Assembly (NCBI RefSeq): GCF_003971255.1
Contig: NZ_CP034660.1
Coordinates: 4,092,001 to 4,156,000, forward strand
Source: Colwellia sp. Arc7-635
Lineage (GTDB): Bacteria; Pseudomonadota; Gammaproteobacteria; Enterobacterales; Alteromonadaceae
Reading direction: 5' to 3'
DNA length: 64,000 nucleotides
The first letter of the stretch is position 1. Each line of letters begins with the position of its first letter. Below, in pieces: positions 1-8,112 of this stretch. The position numbers were made by a program, and so were the translations under genes. Below the pieces are notes generated by a model. That model was not told the DNA's origin, did no database searches, and saw only the letters and a list, made by a program, of their open reading frames with translations.

Positions 1-899
1 CCGTGTTTATGCTCAGTAGTGGCGAATTAAGTGTTGAAGACAAGCTCCGCCAAAACCGTGAAAGCATTAATGGTGGTATACCTGCTAGATTGCCAAGTAT
101 GTTGATGGAAAGCTCTCATATGGCATTAAGTGGCGAAACCATGTTAGAAACAGCTCAACGCATGGAAAGCTTAAAAGAAGCACTTTGTAAAAATGGTGGT
201 CATATAGGCTCACTGTTTATCCAAGGTCTTCTTGATAGCACTGACACTAGGGCTGAGCTAGAAAGCAACATACGTGAGCAGTGGGACGAACTAGTAGAAC
301 AGCTTACTGAATATGCTAGCAACTCAATTCAACGCCGCGTTATTCGTCGTTTTGGCCTAGTTCTACTTGCAGGCATACTCGCTAAAGAGATGGGTTTGTT
401 GCCATGGTCTGATGATGAAATCCAAGATGCTGTTATCTTTATGATCGAACGTTGGTTAAGCAATGTTGAAACAAGCAAAAGTGACGTTGAACGTGCTGTA
501 GATCGTTTTACTGACTATCTACGTCGTAATTACCACAGCTTGCCATACTCAGATGATCCTAAGATCAAAGGTGCAGTGGAAGGCTATCGACATAACGAAG
601 AATACTTGTTGTTACTACCCGAAACATTTCGCAAGTTATGCGGTGATGTGACGCCAACTCAAGTAGGTGACGAGCTGAAAAAGCTTGGTGCATTGAAGCA
701 TGACTCCAATAAACAGCAATATCGCGTTGTATTACCTTGTACGGGTATTCGCCAATATTTCTATGCTGTTCGCAGGGAGTTCATCGACGAACTACTTGAA
801 AGTGAACGGCCTAGTTACGAGCTAGACGATGATAGCGACTCAACAGATATTGTTGGTGACATGCTTGATGACGATGAACCAGAAGAAATGGATCTGTAA
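1..899 (+). CDS. DUF927-type helicase/primase-like protein, C-terminal part (partial)
   Basis: The frame is open from the left edge, so only the last ~298 residues are seen. The sequence resembles the C-terminal part of large DUF927 proteins (COG5519, superfamily II helicase derivatives) that mobile elements use as replication helicase/primases. It is mostly helical: a domain around residues 30-150, then a small winged-helix-like segment (about 205-265), and a very acidic tail rich in Asp and Glu. The catalytic motor motifs would lie off-window. It reads toward the integrase, with one small gene and a convergent pair between them, which fits a replication module of an integrative element. Family assignment is by recognition only; the truncation prevents confirmation. 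Confidence 0.6.
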   Translation, partial: VFMLSSGELSVEDKLRQNRESINGGIPARLPSMLMESSHMALSGETMLETAQRMESLKEALCKNGGHIGSLFIQGLLDSTDTRAELESNIREQWDELVEQLTEYASNSIQRRVIRRFGLVLLAGILAKEMGLLPWSDDEIQDAVIFMIERWLSNVETSKSDVERAVDRFTDYLRRNYHSLPYSDDPKIKGAVEGYRHNEEYLLLLPETFRKLCGDVTPTQVGDELKKLGALKHDSNKQQYRVVLPCTGIRQYFYAVRREFIDELLESERPSYELDDDSDSTDIVGDMLDDDEPEEMDL

Positions 900-1072
900 G
901 TATTCGCGGAGGTATTTTTCTCCGCTTTTATTTTTACAATTTATATTTGGGGTTTCATTGGTAGAGATCCCCTTACATCAAACCCAATTTTACCTGTTGA
1001 TTAATAGCTATTTCGACCTAAACCCCGAAATCCCCTATGTTATTTGACAGAACAACCAGAGAGAATTTCAAT

Positions 1073-1510
1073 ATGCCTTATACACCAAACCCTAGAAATT
1101 TCGAGTCACCACTAGCTACTATTGCCGCTTTTTACAAAGAGCAAATAGCAAGATGGTTAAAGTACAAACGAGATGCTTTTAATAGTTATATCGATGGCAA
1201 CCCAAAGAAACCTTGTTTAGTATTAGGATGTGGTAACAAAGATATTCCACTAGATACGCAGACTGTTTTATTGTTACGTGAAGCTTTGAGAAAAGAACCT
1301 ATGTTGCTAGATGATTATCTTGATGGTTGGTTAGTTGCGAATGCTGATGATTTTATAGCTATGTCTAGTTCAGGGTCAATGAAACCAAAACGACGTTTAG
1401 GTTCAAAGCCGAAGTCTACATTGGTTACTAAAAAAGTCGTTAAAGTGACTAGCGATGGTAAACAAATCGTTCGTAATGTATCTGACGCTGTTGACTCAGC
1501 TTTAGGTTAG
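1073..1510 (+). CDS. Small hypothetical island protein (145 aa)
   Basis: I do not recognise a family. The start at 1073 is preferred over an in-frame ATG at 1037 because a GAGAG element lies about 8 bases before it. The protein has an Arg/Lys-rich N-terminal half, a central region with a CGNKD segment followed by predicted helices around residues 55-95, and a strongly basic C-terminal tail (about 110-135) of Lys, Arg and Pro. The basic tail could contact nucleic acid, but that is inference. It lies 170 bp after the helicase-like gene on the same strand and ends just before a bidirectional hairpin shared with the convergent membrane-protein gene. Confidence 0.6.
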   Translation: MPYTPNPRNFESPLATIAAFYKEQIARWLKYKRDAFNSYIDGNPKKPCLVLGCGNKDIPLDTQTVLLLREALRKEPMLLDDYLDGWLVANADDFIAMSSSGSMKPKRRLGSKPKSTLVTKKVVKVTSDGKQIVRNVSDAVDSALG

Positions 1511-1518
1511 ATAAATGG

Positions 1519-1550
1519 TAAAGCCCAAGGTTCATTGCCCTGGGTTTTAT
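1519..1550. terminator. Bidirectional terminator between convergent genes
   Basis: An imperfect GC-rich stem (CCCAAGG pairing with CCCTGGG, with a bulge) is flanked by an A-run on the left and a T-run on the right. It lies exactly between two convergent stop codons. Confidence 0.6.
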
Positions 1551-2884
1551 AATAAAATAGTATTTAAAAACCAGTTGCAAAATTCGCTAGTATGTCGAGA
1601 AAACGCAACAATTAAAGCCGTACCAAAAGGTAGCCAAGCGGCAAACAAATAAAACTTTATGTACTTCTTCTTCGTTTCTAGCATTTTAACTAATGATACT
1701 TTGGCATCATCAATATTTTTAATAATACTATAATGTTCGGTATCATCAACATTACGGCGCTCAAGCTTATCAAATACAAAATCAATACTTTTATCTACGT
1801 ATTGAGCTCTACCCTCTTGATTTTTCACCATAATAAAAGTGAGAGCACTCGCGAAAAAAGCTCCGAATACTATAAGTATTGTTGATTCGAATGTTTGACT
1901 TCTAGCAATAGCTCCTATCGCTATAAATGCAGCGGGAATAGCATATAGTTTACCTTGAATATCCCCAATAACAGCTTCAATTTTTTCAATATAAGAAAAC
2001 CTTGCATCTTCAATTTCTCTTTTAAATTCACTTATTGCAAAGTCTTCCATGAACAACTCTAAATGTTCATAATATGAATTTCTTATATTTTCAATATTTC
2101 TTGCTACTTTAAGCGCTTCACCTTCTGCTTGACCATTAGATCGTAACTCTCGAAGGACCTCAACAAATGCTACTCTTAAAAATTTTTGTTTCTCTTTTTT
2201 ATTAGTGTCAGTTCTATCATTAATCTTTCTAAGTTCTTCAAAATGCCCTAGTGGTGGAACATCTAAAACATCCAACATTTCCGCACAAATTTCAGTCAAA
2301 AAATGTACTGGTTTAGTTAATTTATCATCGCCAGCTTTTTCAATAAAAACTAGCTCATATGAATTATCTTTAGGAGTATCTACGTTAGATATATCTTTAA
2401 AAAGACAAAACCATTCCAATATTCGAGCTATTTTAGATAGTTTTTCATTATCACCATTCGAAGGTTTAAAGTTACTGTTAGTTAAATAAAAGCTTTCAGG
2501 GAGGGAGCCTCCTTTCGATAACAACTGTGCGTGAGAGTTAACTAATTCATATTCATCTTGATAAAAATATATATCAGGGATAGAGCCCTGTCGCTGAGGA
2601 AAGCCTACTTTAATCGTTTCAATTTCTTTTCCGATAAATAAGTTAATATCAACTTCATTATCTTTTATATTCAACTCTTGGTAATCAGCGCTAAACGTTA
2701 TGAACTTAGATATAGAAGGGCACGTATCTAACAATTTACAGATTGAAGTAGATTGTTCCAACGTTAACTCAAACGGCTCTACTACTTTTATTTGAGTACC
2801 ATTGTTTGCGATCAAGGGAGACGGCAAAGCCTCATACAAATCAATAAGAGCGTCTAGCACGAATATATTATTTATCATTTTCAT
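1547..2884 (-). CDS. Membrane-anchored hypothetical protein paired with NdpA-like gene
   Basis: 445 residues, family not recognised. The first ~280 residues are soluble and mixed alpha/beta, with a helical, charged segment (about 225-300). A hydrophobic pair follows (about 313-355, two closely spaced segments, the second ending near IMVKNQEG), then a charged helical linker and a last membrane segment (about 410-430). This gives a large domain anchored by two or three C-terminal helices. Its ATG overlaps the end of the NdpA-like gene by 17 bp, so the two are probably translationally coupled and act together. A membrane effector paired with a nucleoid- or DNA-associated sensor would fit a defence module, but no function is shown. 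Codon use is AT-rich like the rest of the island. Confidence 0.75.
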   Translation of the reverse strand: MKMINNIFVLDALIDLYEALPSPLIANNGTQIKVVEPFELTLEQSTSICKLLDTCPSISKFITFSADYQELNIKDNEVDINLFIGKEIETIKVGFPQRQGSIPDIYFYQDEYELVNSHAQLLSKGGSLPESFYLTNSNFKPSNGDNEKLSKIARILEWFCLFKDISNVDTPKDNSYELVFIEKAGDDKLTKPVHFLTEICAEMLDVLDVPPLGHFEELRKINDRTDTNKKEKQKFLRVAFVEVLRELRSNGQAEGEALKVARNIENIRNSYYEHLELFMEDFAISEFKREIEDARFSYIEKIEAVIGDIQGKLYAIPAAFIAIGAIARSQTFESTILIVFGAFFASALTFIMVKNQEGRAQYVDKSIDFVFDKLERRNVDDTEHYSIIKNIDDAKVSLVKMLETKKKYIKFYLFAAWLPFGTALIVAFSRHTSEFCNWFLNTILL

Positions 2885-3944
2885 TAACGATATTTAATTC
2901 TGCAAGTATGCGATCTTTTAGATGTTCAGGTAAGTTAGGCATATAAAGAAAGTCATTCTTCATGTCATACATAAACGTTTTATTAACATCTTTATCTTTT
3001 AACCCTATCATCTCCTTATCAAAATTTAATTCCCAACCTTCGCCATGACCTTTAATTTGCCGTAGTGCTGTAGCTGTTTTACCTTTTGACAGAAACTCAT
3101 CAGGTATTTGATAGGCTTCATCCTTAGAAAAAGCCAAAAATTCATCTTTCTTTTCTTCGAATAAATCATGAGGAATATATTCATTCACCTTTCGATGAAT
3201 TTTACTAATAGTTATTGGCTTTTCTGAATGTTCAATTAATAGATCAACAACATCGTAATATGCTTTAGTTGCGATCTTCTTATCAACGCCACATGATATT
3301 AAAAACTCTTTTGCTGCTTTGGGTGCTGCCGTTGTTGCTTTTGATGGAGTTACATTTGCTTTACAAGAGAATGCGTCTAAAAAGTAACCAGATGGTTCAT
3401 TTGCTTTAGTTATAAAGCTTACATAGCTGCGTATTTCTTCATCATCTTTGGCTTTAAATGTTTTAATATAGCCTTGAACGTTAATATTAATTGCTTGGTA
3501 AAGCTTCGTTGTATCAACTCGACTTGCTTCTTTAGGCTTTAAGTTCTCTAACTGAAATGCTTTAGTATTTTTAATCATAACAGCAAGCAAATACTGATTA
3601 ATTCCCTTTGAGTAATCTATGAAAGTAATATAACCACCAGTGCCCGCGGTATTTTTCATTGCAAGTTGCATTGATTCCATAGTACTCGAAGTTAACGCGA
3701 TAAAGTCATCATCTGATACTTTGTCTTGATATGATTTTTTCAATTCTAATGGAAATTTTTGTGTTTTAGACCTAAAGATTCCATAAATCACACTCGTTTT
3801 CTTTTCAAATAGTTCCAAGATTTTTTCTGCTAAAGAACTTATAACATCGTCGTTCAAATCTAAAATGTCTTTAGCTATTCGTGGCTCACTTTCACCTTTG
3901 ACGAGTTGGTGTATTATAAAACGGTTTAATGTACTACTAGACAA
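2868..3944 (-). CDS. NdpA/YejK-like nucleoid-associated protein (island paralogue)
   Basis: 358 residues. The layout follows the 37-kDa nucleoid-associated protein family (NdpA, YejK): an N-terminal IHQLVKG-type strand/helix, a YGIF segment near residue 55, a GGYITFIDY...QYLLAVMI core (about 103-125), and a C-terminal ELNFDKEMIG / LPEHLKD region. Housekeeping YejK is about 335 residues. This copy diverges and sits in an island. Translation appears to start at TTG, with AAGGA eight bases upstream. It is the first gene of a two-gene unit with the membrane protein and is divergent from the integrase. The family associates with the nucleoid; a sensing role for invading DNA here is inference. Confidence 0.8.
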   Translation of the reverse strand: MSSSTLNRFIIHQLVKGESEPRIAKDILDLNDDVISSLAEKILELFEKKTSVIYGIFRSKTQKFPLELKKSYQDKVSDDDFIALTSSTMESMQLAMKNTAGTGGYITFIDYSKGINQYLLAVMIKNTKAFQLENLKPKEASRVDTTKLYQAININVQGYIKTFKAKDDEEIRSYVSFITKANEPSGYFLDAFSCKANVTPSKATTAAPKAAKEFLISCGVDKKIATKAYYDVVDLLIEHSEKPITISKIHRKVNEYIPHDLFEEKKDEFLAFSKDEAYQIPDEFLSKGKTATALRQIKGHGEGWELNFDKEMIGLKDKDVNKTFMYDMKNDFLYMPNLPEHLKDRILAELNIVNENDK

Positions 3945-4119
3945 GTGAATATTCCTTTATTTAAACGCTATACTAATTTTTAGGGGGAGTAATTTTTATT
4001 TTTAATTAAGACTAACACCTCACGCGCTATTTCATCAATGATCTAAATTAATAAAGTAACTTCTTTAAGCTCAAACATATATCAATACCTTGGTTATAAC
4101 CAAACTAATCGAGGTTTAT

Positions 4120-5316
4120 ATGCAAAAGAAAAAATTCAAGTTTACCAATGCGGCTATTCGATCACTACCAGCAAACCCCGTAGATTCAAAGTCTACAGAA
4201 TGTGAATATGCGGATACTGAAATCATTGGCTTAAAATGCCTATCTGGTAAATCTGGTAACAAGCGCTGGATGTTACGTTACACAATGGAGGGTAGAAAAC
4301 ACGCTATATCGTTAGGCCGTTTTCCCGACTTAGATGTTACTACTGCACGTAACATTGCTAAGAAACACAAAGTAAAAATAGCTGAAGGTATCAACCCTAA
4401 AACTCAGCGTGATGGTTACTATGGTATTCCTACCGTTGGTGAGTTCTTTAGCCAAACTTACTTACCGTTAGCACAGAAACGTAAGAAGTCATGGAATGAT
4501 GATGCACAACGCTTTCGTGATTTTTGCGGCTGTATCGCGACAATTCCTTACGACAAGTTAAAGGCAATTGACGTTCAAGCGATTCAAAACCAAATGATGG
4601 TTGAAGTTAGTGGTGAGTCAAAATACAAACCAGCAACATGTAACCGAGCTATCGCTTTAGTTAAAACTATGGGGTCTTTAGCAGAACGGTTACTTGATAT
4701 ACCTAATGTCGCTTCTAGAGTTTCTCAACTACCTGAAAATAATATGCGCACACGGTTTTGCTCTGTTGACGAAGTACGTCGGATCATCAAGGAGTCATTG
4801 GCCTATCATCACAAACCTATTGGTGCGTATATTGCCATGTTATTTCTTACTGGTTGTCGTGCATCTGAAATGCGCCTGCGTAAATGGAAAGATATTAACT
4901 ATCAGCAACGAACGTTAACCATCGACAAGACAAAGAATGGCTCACCGCACGTTGTTTACTTAACCGATATGATGATGACAATTTTAGATGATATACCTAA
5001 AGTAGCAGGTAATGAGTTTATCTTTGCTGGTACTAAAAAGAACAGGCCTGTTTGTGCAAGTCGATGGGCTTTTGATCTTATCAAGGAACGTGCCGGCATT
5101 GAAAACCCTAACGAAGTGGTATTCCATACTGCGAGACATTCTATAGCGTCGAACCTGCTAAGTCATGCAACTGAAACCCATGCAGATATAAGGTCTGTAC
5201 AAGAATTACTCAATCATAAAAGCATTCAAAGCACTATGCGGTATGCAAAGTTGAGTATTGAACGTCAACGGCAGACTTCTGAAAGTATGGAGACATTGCT
5301 TGAAAACATTCAGTAA
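4120..5316 (+). CDS. Tyrosine recombinase / integrase
   Basis: 398 residues from the ATG at 4120. That start has GAGG five bases upstream; an upstream in-frame TTG lacks one. It has an N-terminal DUF4102-like arm-binding domain (about 1-95), a SAM-like core-binding domain (about 100-205), and a catalytic domain. Visible catalytic residues are Arg about 247 (TGCRASEMRL), His about 336 and Arg about 339 (HTARHS), a following His in LLNHKS, and the nucleophile Tyr about 375 (MRYAKLS). It would insert and excise the element at an attachment site, commonly a tRNA gene. The gene is 6.5 kb from tRNA-Leu(CAA) and points toward it, an atypical position for a tRNA-targeting integrase. Confidence 0.92.
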   Translation: MQKKKFKFTNAAIRSLPANPVDSKSTECEYADTEIIGLKCLSGKSGNKRWMLRYTMEGRKHAISLGRFPDLDVTTARNIAKKHKVKIAEGINPKTQRDGYYGIPTVGEFFSQTYLPLAQKRKKSWNDDAQRFRDFCGCIATIPYDKLKAIDVQAIQNQMMVEVSGESKYKPATCNRAIALVKTMGSLAERLLDIPNVASRVSQLPENNMRTRFCSVDEVRRIIKESLAYHHKPIGAYIAMLFLTGCRASEMRLRKWKDINYQQRTLTIDKTKNGSPHVVYLTDMMMTILDDIPKVAGNEFIFAGTKKNRPVCASRWAFDLIKERAGIENPNEVVFHTARHSIASNLLSHATETHADIRSVQELLNHKSIQSTMRYAKLSIERQRQTSESMETLLENIQ

Positions 5317-5352
5317 CTAACCTCCTTTGATCCATATATCAGTTCAATGATG

Positions 5353-5392
5353 AACCAAGCCAATACCTTTATCGGGTATTGGCTTTTTAGTT
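5353..5392 (+). terminator. Intrinsic terminator after the integrase gene
   Basis: A stem of AAGCCAATACC paired with GGTATTGGCTT around a short loop, followed by TTTT. It separates the integrase from the next operon, whose Shine-Dalgarno lies about 12 bases further on. Confidence 0.85.
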
Positions 5393-5410
5393 TCTATACG
5401 GAGAACATTT

Positions 5411-5746
5411 ATGCAACTAATCAACCACTGGCCTAGTGAAAGTGATATTTCCCTACCAGAACAAGTTAAACATGCATTACTCACACACCTGCTTGAACCG
5501 TTTGGTGATGAAGAAAGTGCAAAGGCATTTTGGCATGACTACCCATCGATGATCATTATTGTTAAACCAATTGATTCTACTTCTTCACTTCAATGGCTTA
5601 ACGACGAACTTCAACATCAAGTAGAGTTTGCTCAAACCAGTCCTGAGTATTCAGATACGTTAGTTTTAGGTTACAGCGTCAAGTTATCCATCACCTCTGA
5701 TGCTGGCAATGGCCTGTATCTAGTAGTAAAGGATACCAATGGCTAA
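5411..5746 (+). CDS. Hypothetical protein, first gene of a three-gene island operon
   Basis: 111 residues, no family recognised. It starts at ATG after a GGAGAA Shine-Dalgarno. The composition is acidic and soluble, with no signal peptide or membrane segment. A run of hydrophobic strands (SMIIIVKPI, TLVLGYSVKLSI, GLYLVVKD) suggests an alpha/beta fold. The last 8 bp overlap the start of the YkvA-like gene, which implies coupled translation. Confidence 0.75.
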   Translation: MQLINHWPSESDISLPEQVKHALLTHLLEPFGDEESAKAFWHDYPSMIIIVKPIDSTSSLQWLNDELQHQVEFAQTSPEYSDTLVLGYSVKLSITSDAGNGLYLVVKDTNG

Positions 5747-6047
5747 ATTATCTCACGACAAAGCATGGGGGAAATTCAAAGATATAAAGGGAGTAAAAAA
5801 GTTAATCGAAATTGCGTTAGTGCTTTATGCATTGGTACTTGATGGTGATACGCCATTGTGGGTTAAGACATTAGCAATTTCGGCTCTTATTTATCTTATT
5901 TCACCTGTTGATGCTATGCCTGATTTTATTCCCGTATCGGGTTTAGCTGACGATATTGGCGTACTAGTAGCGGCATTAGCTTCGTTACAAACACAAGTAA
6001 AACCTCATCACAGAAAACAAGCACAAAACCTATTTAACCAACTTTAA
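5739..6047 (+). CDS. YkvA/DUF1232 family membrane protein
   Basis: 102 residues. The core has the signature of DUF1232 (YkvA family): a hydrophobic stretch with LWVKTLAISALIYLISPVDA, then MPDFIPVSGLADDIGVLVAAL. The aspartates in the SPVDAMPDFIP and DDIG segments are the conserved part of the family. Proteins of this family are small, probably membrane-associated, and of unknown biochemical role; they recur in mobile elements. The gene overlaps the preceding one by 8 bp. Confidence 0.85.
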   Translation: MAKLSHDKAWGKFKDIKGVKKLIEIALVLYALVLDGDTPLWVKTLAISALIYLISPVDAMPDFIPVSGLADDIGVLVAALASLQTQVKPHHRKQAQNLFNQL

Positions 6048-6072
6048 CAAAAGCCAACTTAGGAGAAAACTT

Positions 6073-6591
6073 ATGGCGACTAAAAATAAAATTGAAGGTA
6101 AAAAAACTGGAAAAGATTCAACTCAAGAGGTTACGTCTACTTCAAACGAAAGTATTAACCAAACTGCAACAGAGGCAGGTTCTAGTGTCGAAACTCACAT
6201 TGTGTTAATCGATAGCAAGGCGGCAAAGTTAAGTACCAAGAAACGCGGCTTTGTTACTTTTATCTTAGCCACTTGTATTGATTCGGGCGAACTTGAGCTT
6301 AGGCTTACTGGTAATAATGGCGGTGGACTGCATTCCAAAGAGTGGCTTTCTGTTACTACAATTTTTGAAGTTCTGAGCTTGCAAGCACTTGATAAGCCTT
6401 TCAAATCTACAGTGTTTAAATCTGTATTTAAAGGAGCAAGCGCTAATAACGCTTCTTTTCTTGCTGCGGTACTGCGCTCAAAAGATATCAACCTGATCAT
6501 TTCAACGGAAAAGTCCCAATACCTTCATATGATCCCAAGCAACTATGAGAGCGTAAGAGATCAACTACTAGCTAAAGCTTCTGCTAAATAG
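6073..6591 (+). CDS. Hypothetical protein, third gene of the operon
   Basis: 172 residues, unrecognised. AGGAGAAAA precedes the ATG. The first ~45 residues are polar and probably disordered (Thr, Ser, Lys, Glu rich). The remaining 125 look folded, with strands and helices (HIVLIDSKAAKLS, GFVTFILATCID, a Gly-rich GNNGGG turn near residue 80). No signal peptide. It lies 25 bp after the DUF1232 gene, so the three genes probably form one transcript. Confidence 0.75.
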   Translation: MATKNKIEGKKTGKDSTQEVTSTSNESINQTATEAGSSVETHIVLIDSKAAKLSTKKRGFVTFILATCIDSGELELRLTGNNGGGLHSKEWLSVTTIFEVLSLQALDKPFKSTVFKSVFKGASANNASFLAAVLRSKDINLIISTEKSQYLHMIPSNYESVRDQLLAKASAK

Positions 6592-6732
6592 TTTATCAAA
6601 CCACTTCATACTGTAACCCCTCCACTAGCTCTGCCTAGTAAGTTTCAAAAGGAAATCATTATGTAACTAACATTCAGTACTGAGCGGTTGTACTTTACTG
6701 TGTTTGATTTAATCAGTTATGTGGACATGGAA

Positions 6733-6808
6733 TTTTTACGGTGAAGTTACCGAAAATTAGCCGTAAAAGAACGGAGGAAGACCGTAGTTGTTCTCAACTA
6801 CGGTTTTC
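6733..6808 (+). ncRNA. Two-hairpin element ending in an intrinsic terminator (possible small RNA or operon end)
   Basis: In the 349-bp gap after the three-gene operon, TTTTACGG (6734-6741) pairs with CCGTAAAA (6761-6768). A GGAGGAAG stretch follows, then a perfect 9-bp stem CCGTAGTTG / CAACTACGG around TTCT and four Ts. The second hairpin is a good rho-independent terminator for the upstream operon. The first hairpin plus the exposed GGAGG stretch could make this a separate small RNA, but no promoter is clear. A 62-codon open frame crosses it and is not believed. Confidence 0.4.
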
Positions 6809-6940
6809 ATTGATTCTATTTTTCTCTGTAAGTATTGCTACTAAAGGTGTTTGCTTGTTTCGCTGTTGTAGTGACACAGCGGATTCAGCATCCGTTACGT
6901 TATTTAGCACGATAATAATACTTGGTTAAAGTTAACAGCA

Positions 6941-8026
6941 TTATTTTCTAGGAACCTTTTTCAACCAACTATCCCACGATTCTATCCTTATCGGAGGCGA
7001 CATTCTCTCTTCATAATCATGCCTAAGGCGACTTTCTTTATAGTCATCCTCACTTCTGCCACCAATAACGATGCTGTGAAAATAAATGTCTTTATTAGGG
7101 TCTACTTGTAGCTTTCCTTCAGGACCGATAAATGAATCAAAGATAGACTCTCCATTTTCTACTTTATCTCTAAGGTCATGCACATTCATTCTAAATTCGT
7201 CTATATTCCTAATAATATACCCTAAACGCTTTCTAATCTGCTGAACTGCTTGATTTGTTTTAGCGCTAAAATCTTCATATGAATTACTGTTAATCAGCTT
7301 ATAATTTGCTCCCTTAATTTCAATTAAGGTCACTGTCATTCTTGAGCGGCCCGAAAGTACAACAAAATCGACAAAACCACCATTTAACTCGAATTCAGAA
7401 AAGCAAATATACTCCTCTGGTAATTGACAATACATATCCCCTAGTAACGACAAATCAGACAATATTAATTTATGAATTTCTGTTTCTGTTGCGCCCGATT
7501 CAATCGCGTTTTTGAGTGCAGATTTTGTTACTTGATTAGATAATATTTTCTCTCTGCGTAAAATCACCTCAAAGTTTTCTTGATGTGGAATACCCATATA
7601 AGGATCCATATCATGTCTTAATTTTTCTATTTGGTCGAATAGCTCTTTTATCTCTACACTTTTCTTCGAGAATTCATCATCTTCACTATCTAATAACTTG
7701 ATTGCACTATCAAATTTAAGACTCTTCCAACTTGGTGAATTATTTTCATCTATTGTGACCAAGTCAAAAGTATTATTTCCCATTAATCCTTTTTCATAGT
7801 GCTCCAAAAAAATTGCTTTACTAGTTAAAAAGCCTATTTCATATAAACCTGCAATTATTTCTTCAACAGAATTAGTAACTGATGAGGATGGATTTTTATT
7901 TCCAAGATCTGTTAAAACAGCAACTATTTCATATTTTTTATTTACAAAGAACCTCACTCTACAAAGTAAATCATATCTAGACAAACTAGTTGAAGGGGCG
8001 CGAAAGATGAAATCACTTATTTTCAT
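6941..8026 (-). CDS. Shedu-type anti-phage nuclease (DUF4263, SduA-like)
   Basis: 361 residues. The N-terminal ~160 residues are a variable domain. The C-terminal part fits the DUF4263 PD-(D/E)xK nuclease of Shedu: a helical lead with ESGATETEIHKLI, then FELNGGFVDFVVL (Asp about 217) and VTLIEIKGAN (Glu about 235, Lys about 237), with a later KTNQAVQQIRKRLGYI helix. Shedu proteins are single-gene defence nucleases. It is divergent from the HEPN gene at 8113, with less than 90 bp between starts, so they may share regulation. It sits alone on its strand, before the two-hairpin element. Confidence 0.8.
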   Translation of the reverse strand: MKISDFIFRAPSTSLSRYDLLCRVRFFVNKKYEIVAVLTDLGNKNPSSSVTNSVEEIIAGLYEIGFLTSKAIFLEHYEKGLMGNNTFDLVTIDENNSPSWKSLKFDSAIKLLDSEDDEFSKKSVEIKELFDQIEKLRHDMDPYMGIPHQENFEVILRREKILSNQVTKSALKNAIESGATETEIHKLILSDLSLLGDMYCQLPEEYICFSEFELNGGFVDFVVLSGRSRMTVTLIEIKGANYKLINSNSYEDFSAKTNQAVQQIRKRLGYIIRNIDEFRMNVHDLRDKVENGESIFDSFIGPEGKLQVDPNKDIYFHSIVIGGRSEDDYKESRLRHDYEERMSPPIRIESWDSWLKKVPRK

Positions 8027-8112
8027 AAAACATTTATTGATTAATGATAGTTAAAAATACAATATCATAACTACTTATAATACTTACACATTTAAAAATT
8101 TTGAGGGATATT

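Noticed and set aside
2868-3944. Housekeeping yejK
   Set aside because: Divergent sequence, TTG start and an overlapping membrane gene in an island; a core copy is expected elsewhere.
4120-5316. Attachment site directly beside the integrase
   Set aside because: I found no direct repeat of the tRNA 3' end near the gene or elsewhere in the window.
6741-6929. 62-codon open frame after the island operon
   Set aside because: It runs through the two-hairpin terminator, has no ribosome site, and the composition is not protein-like.
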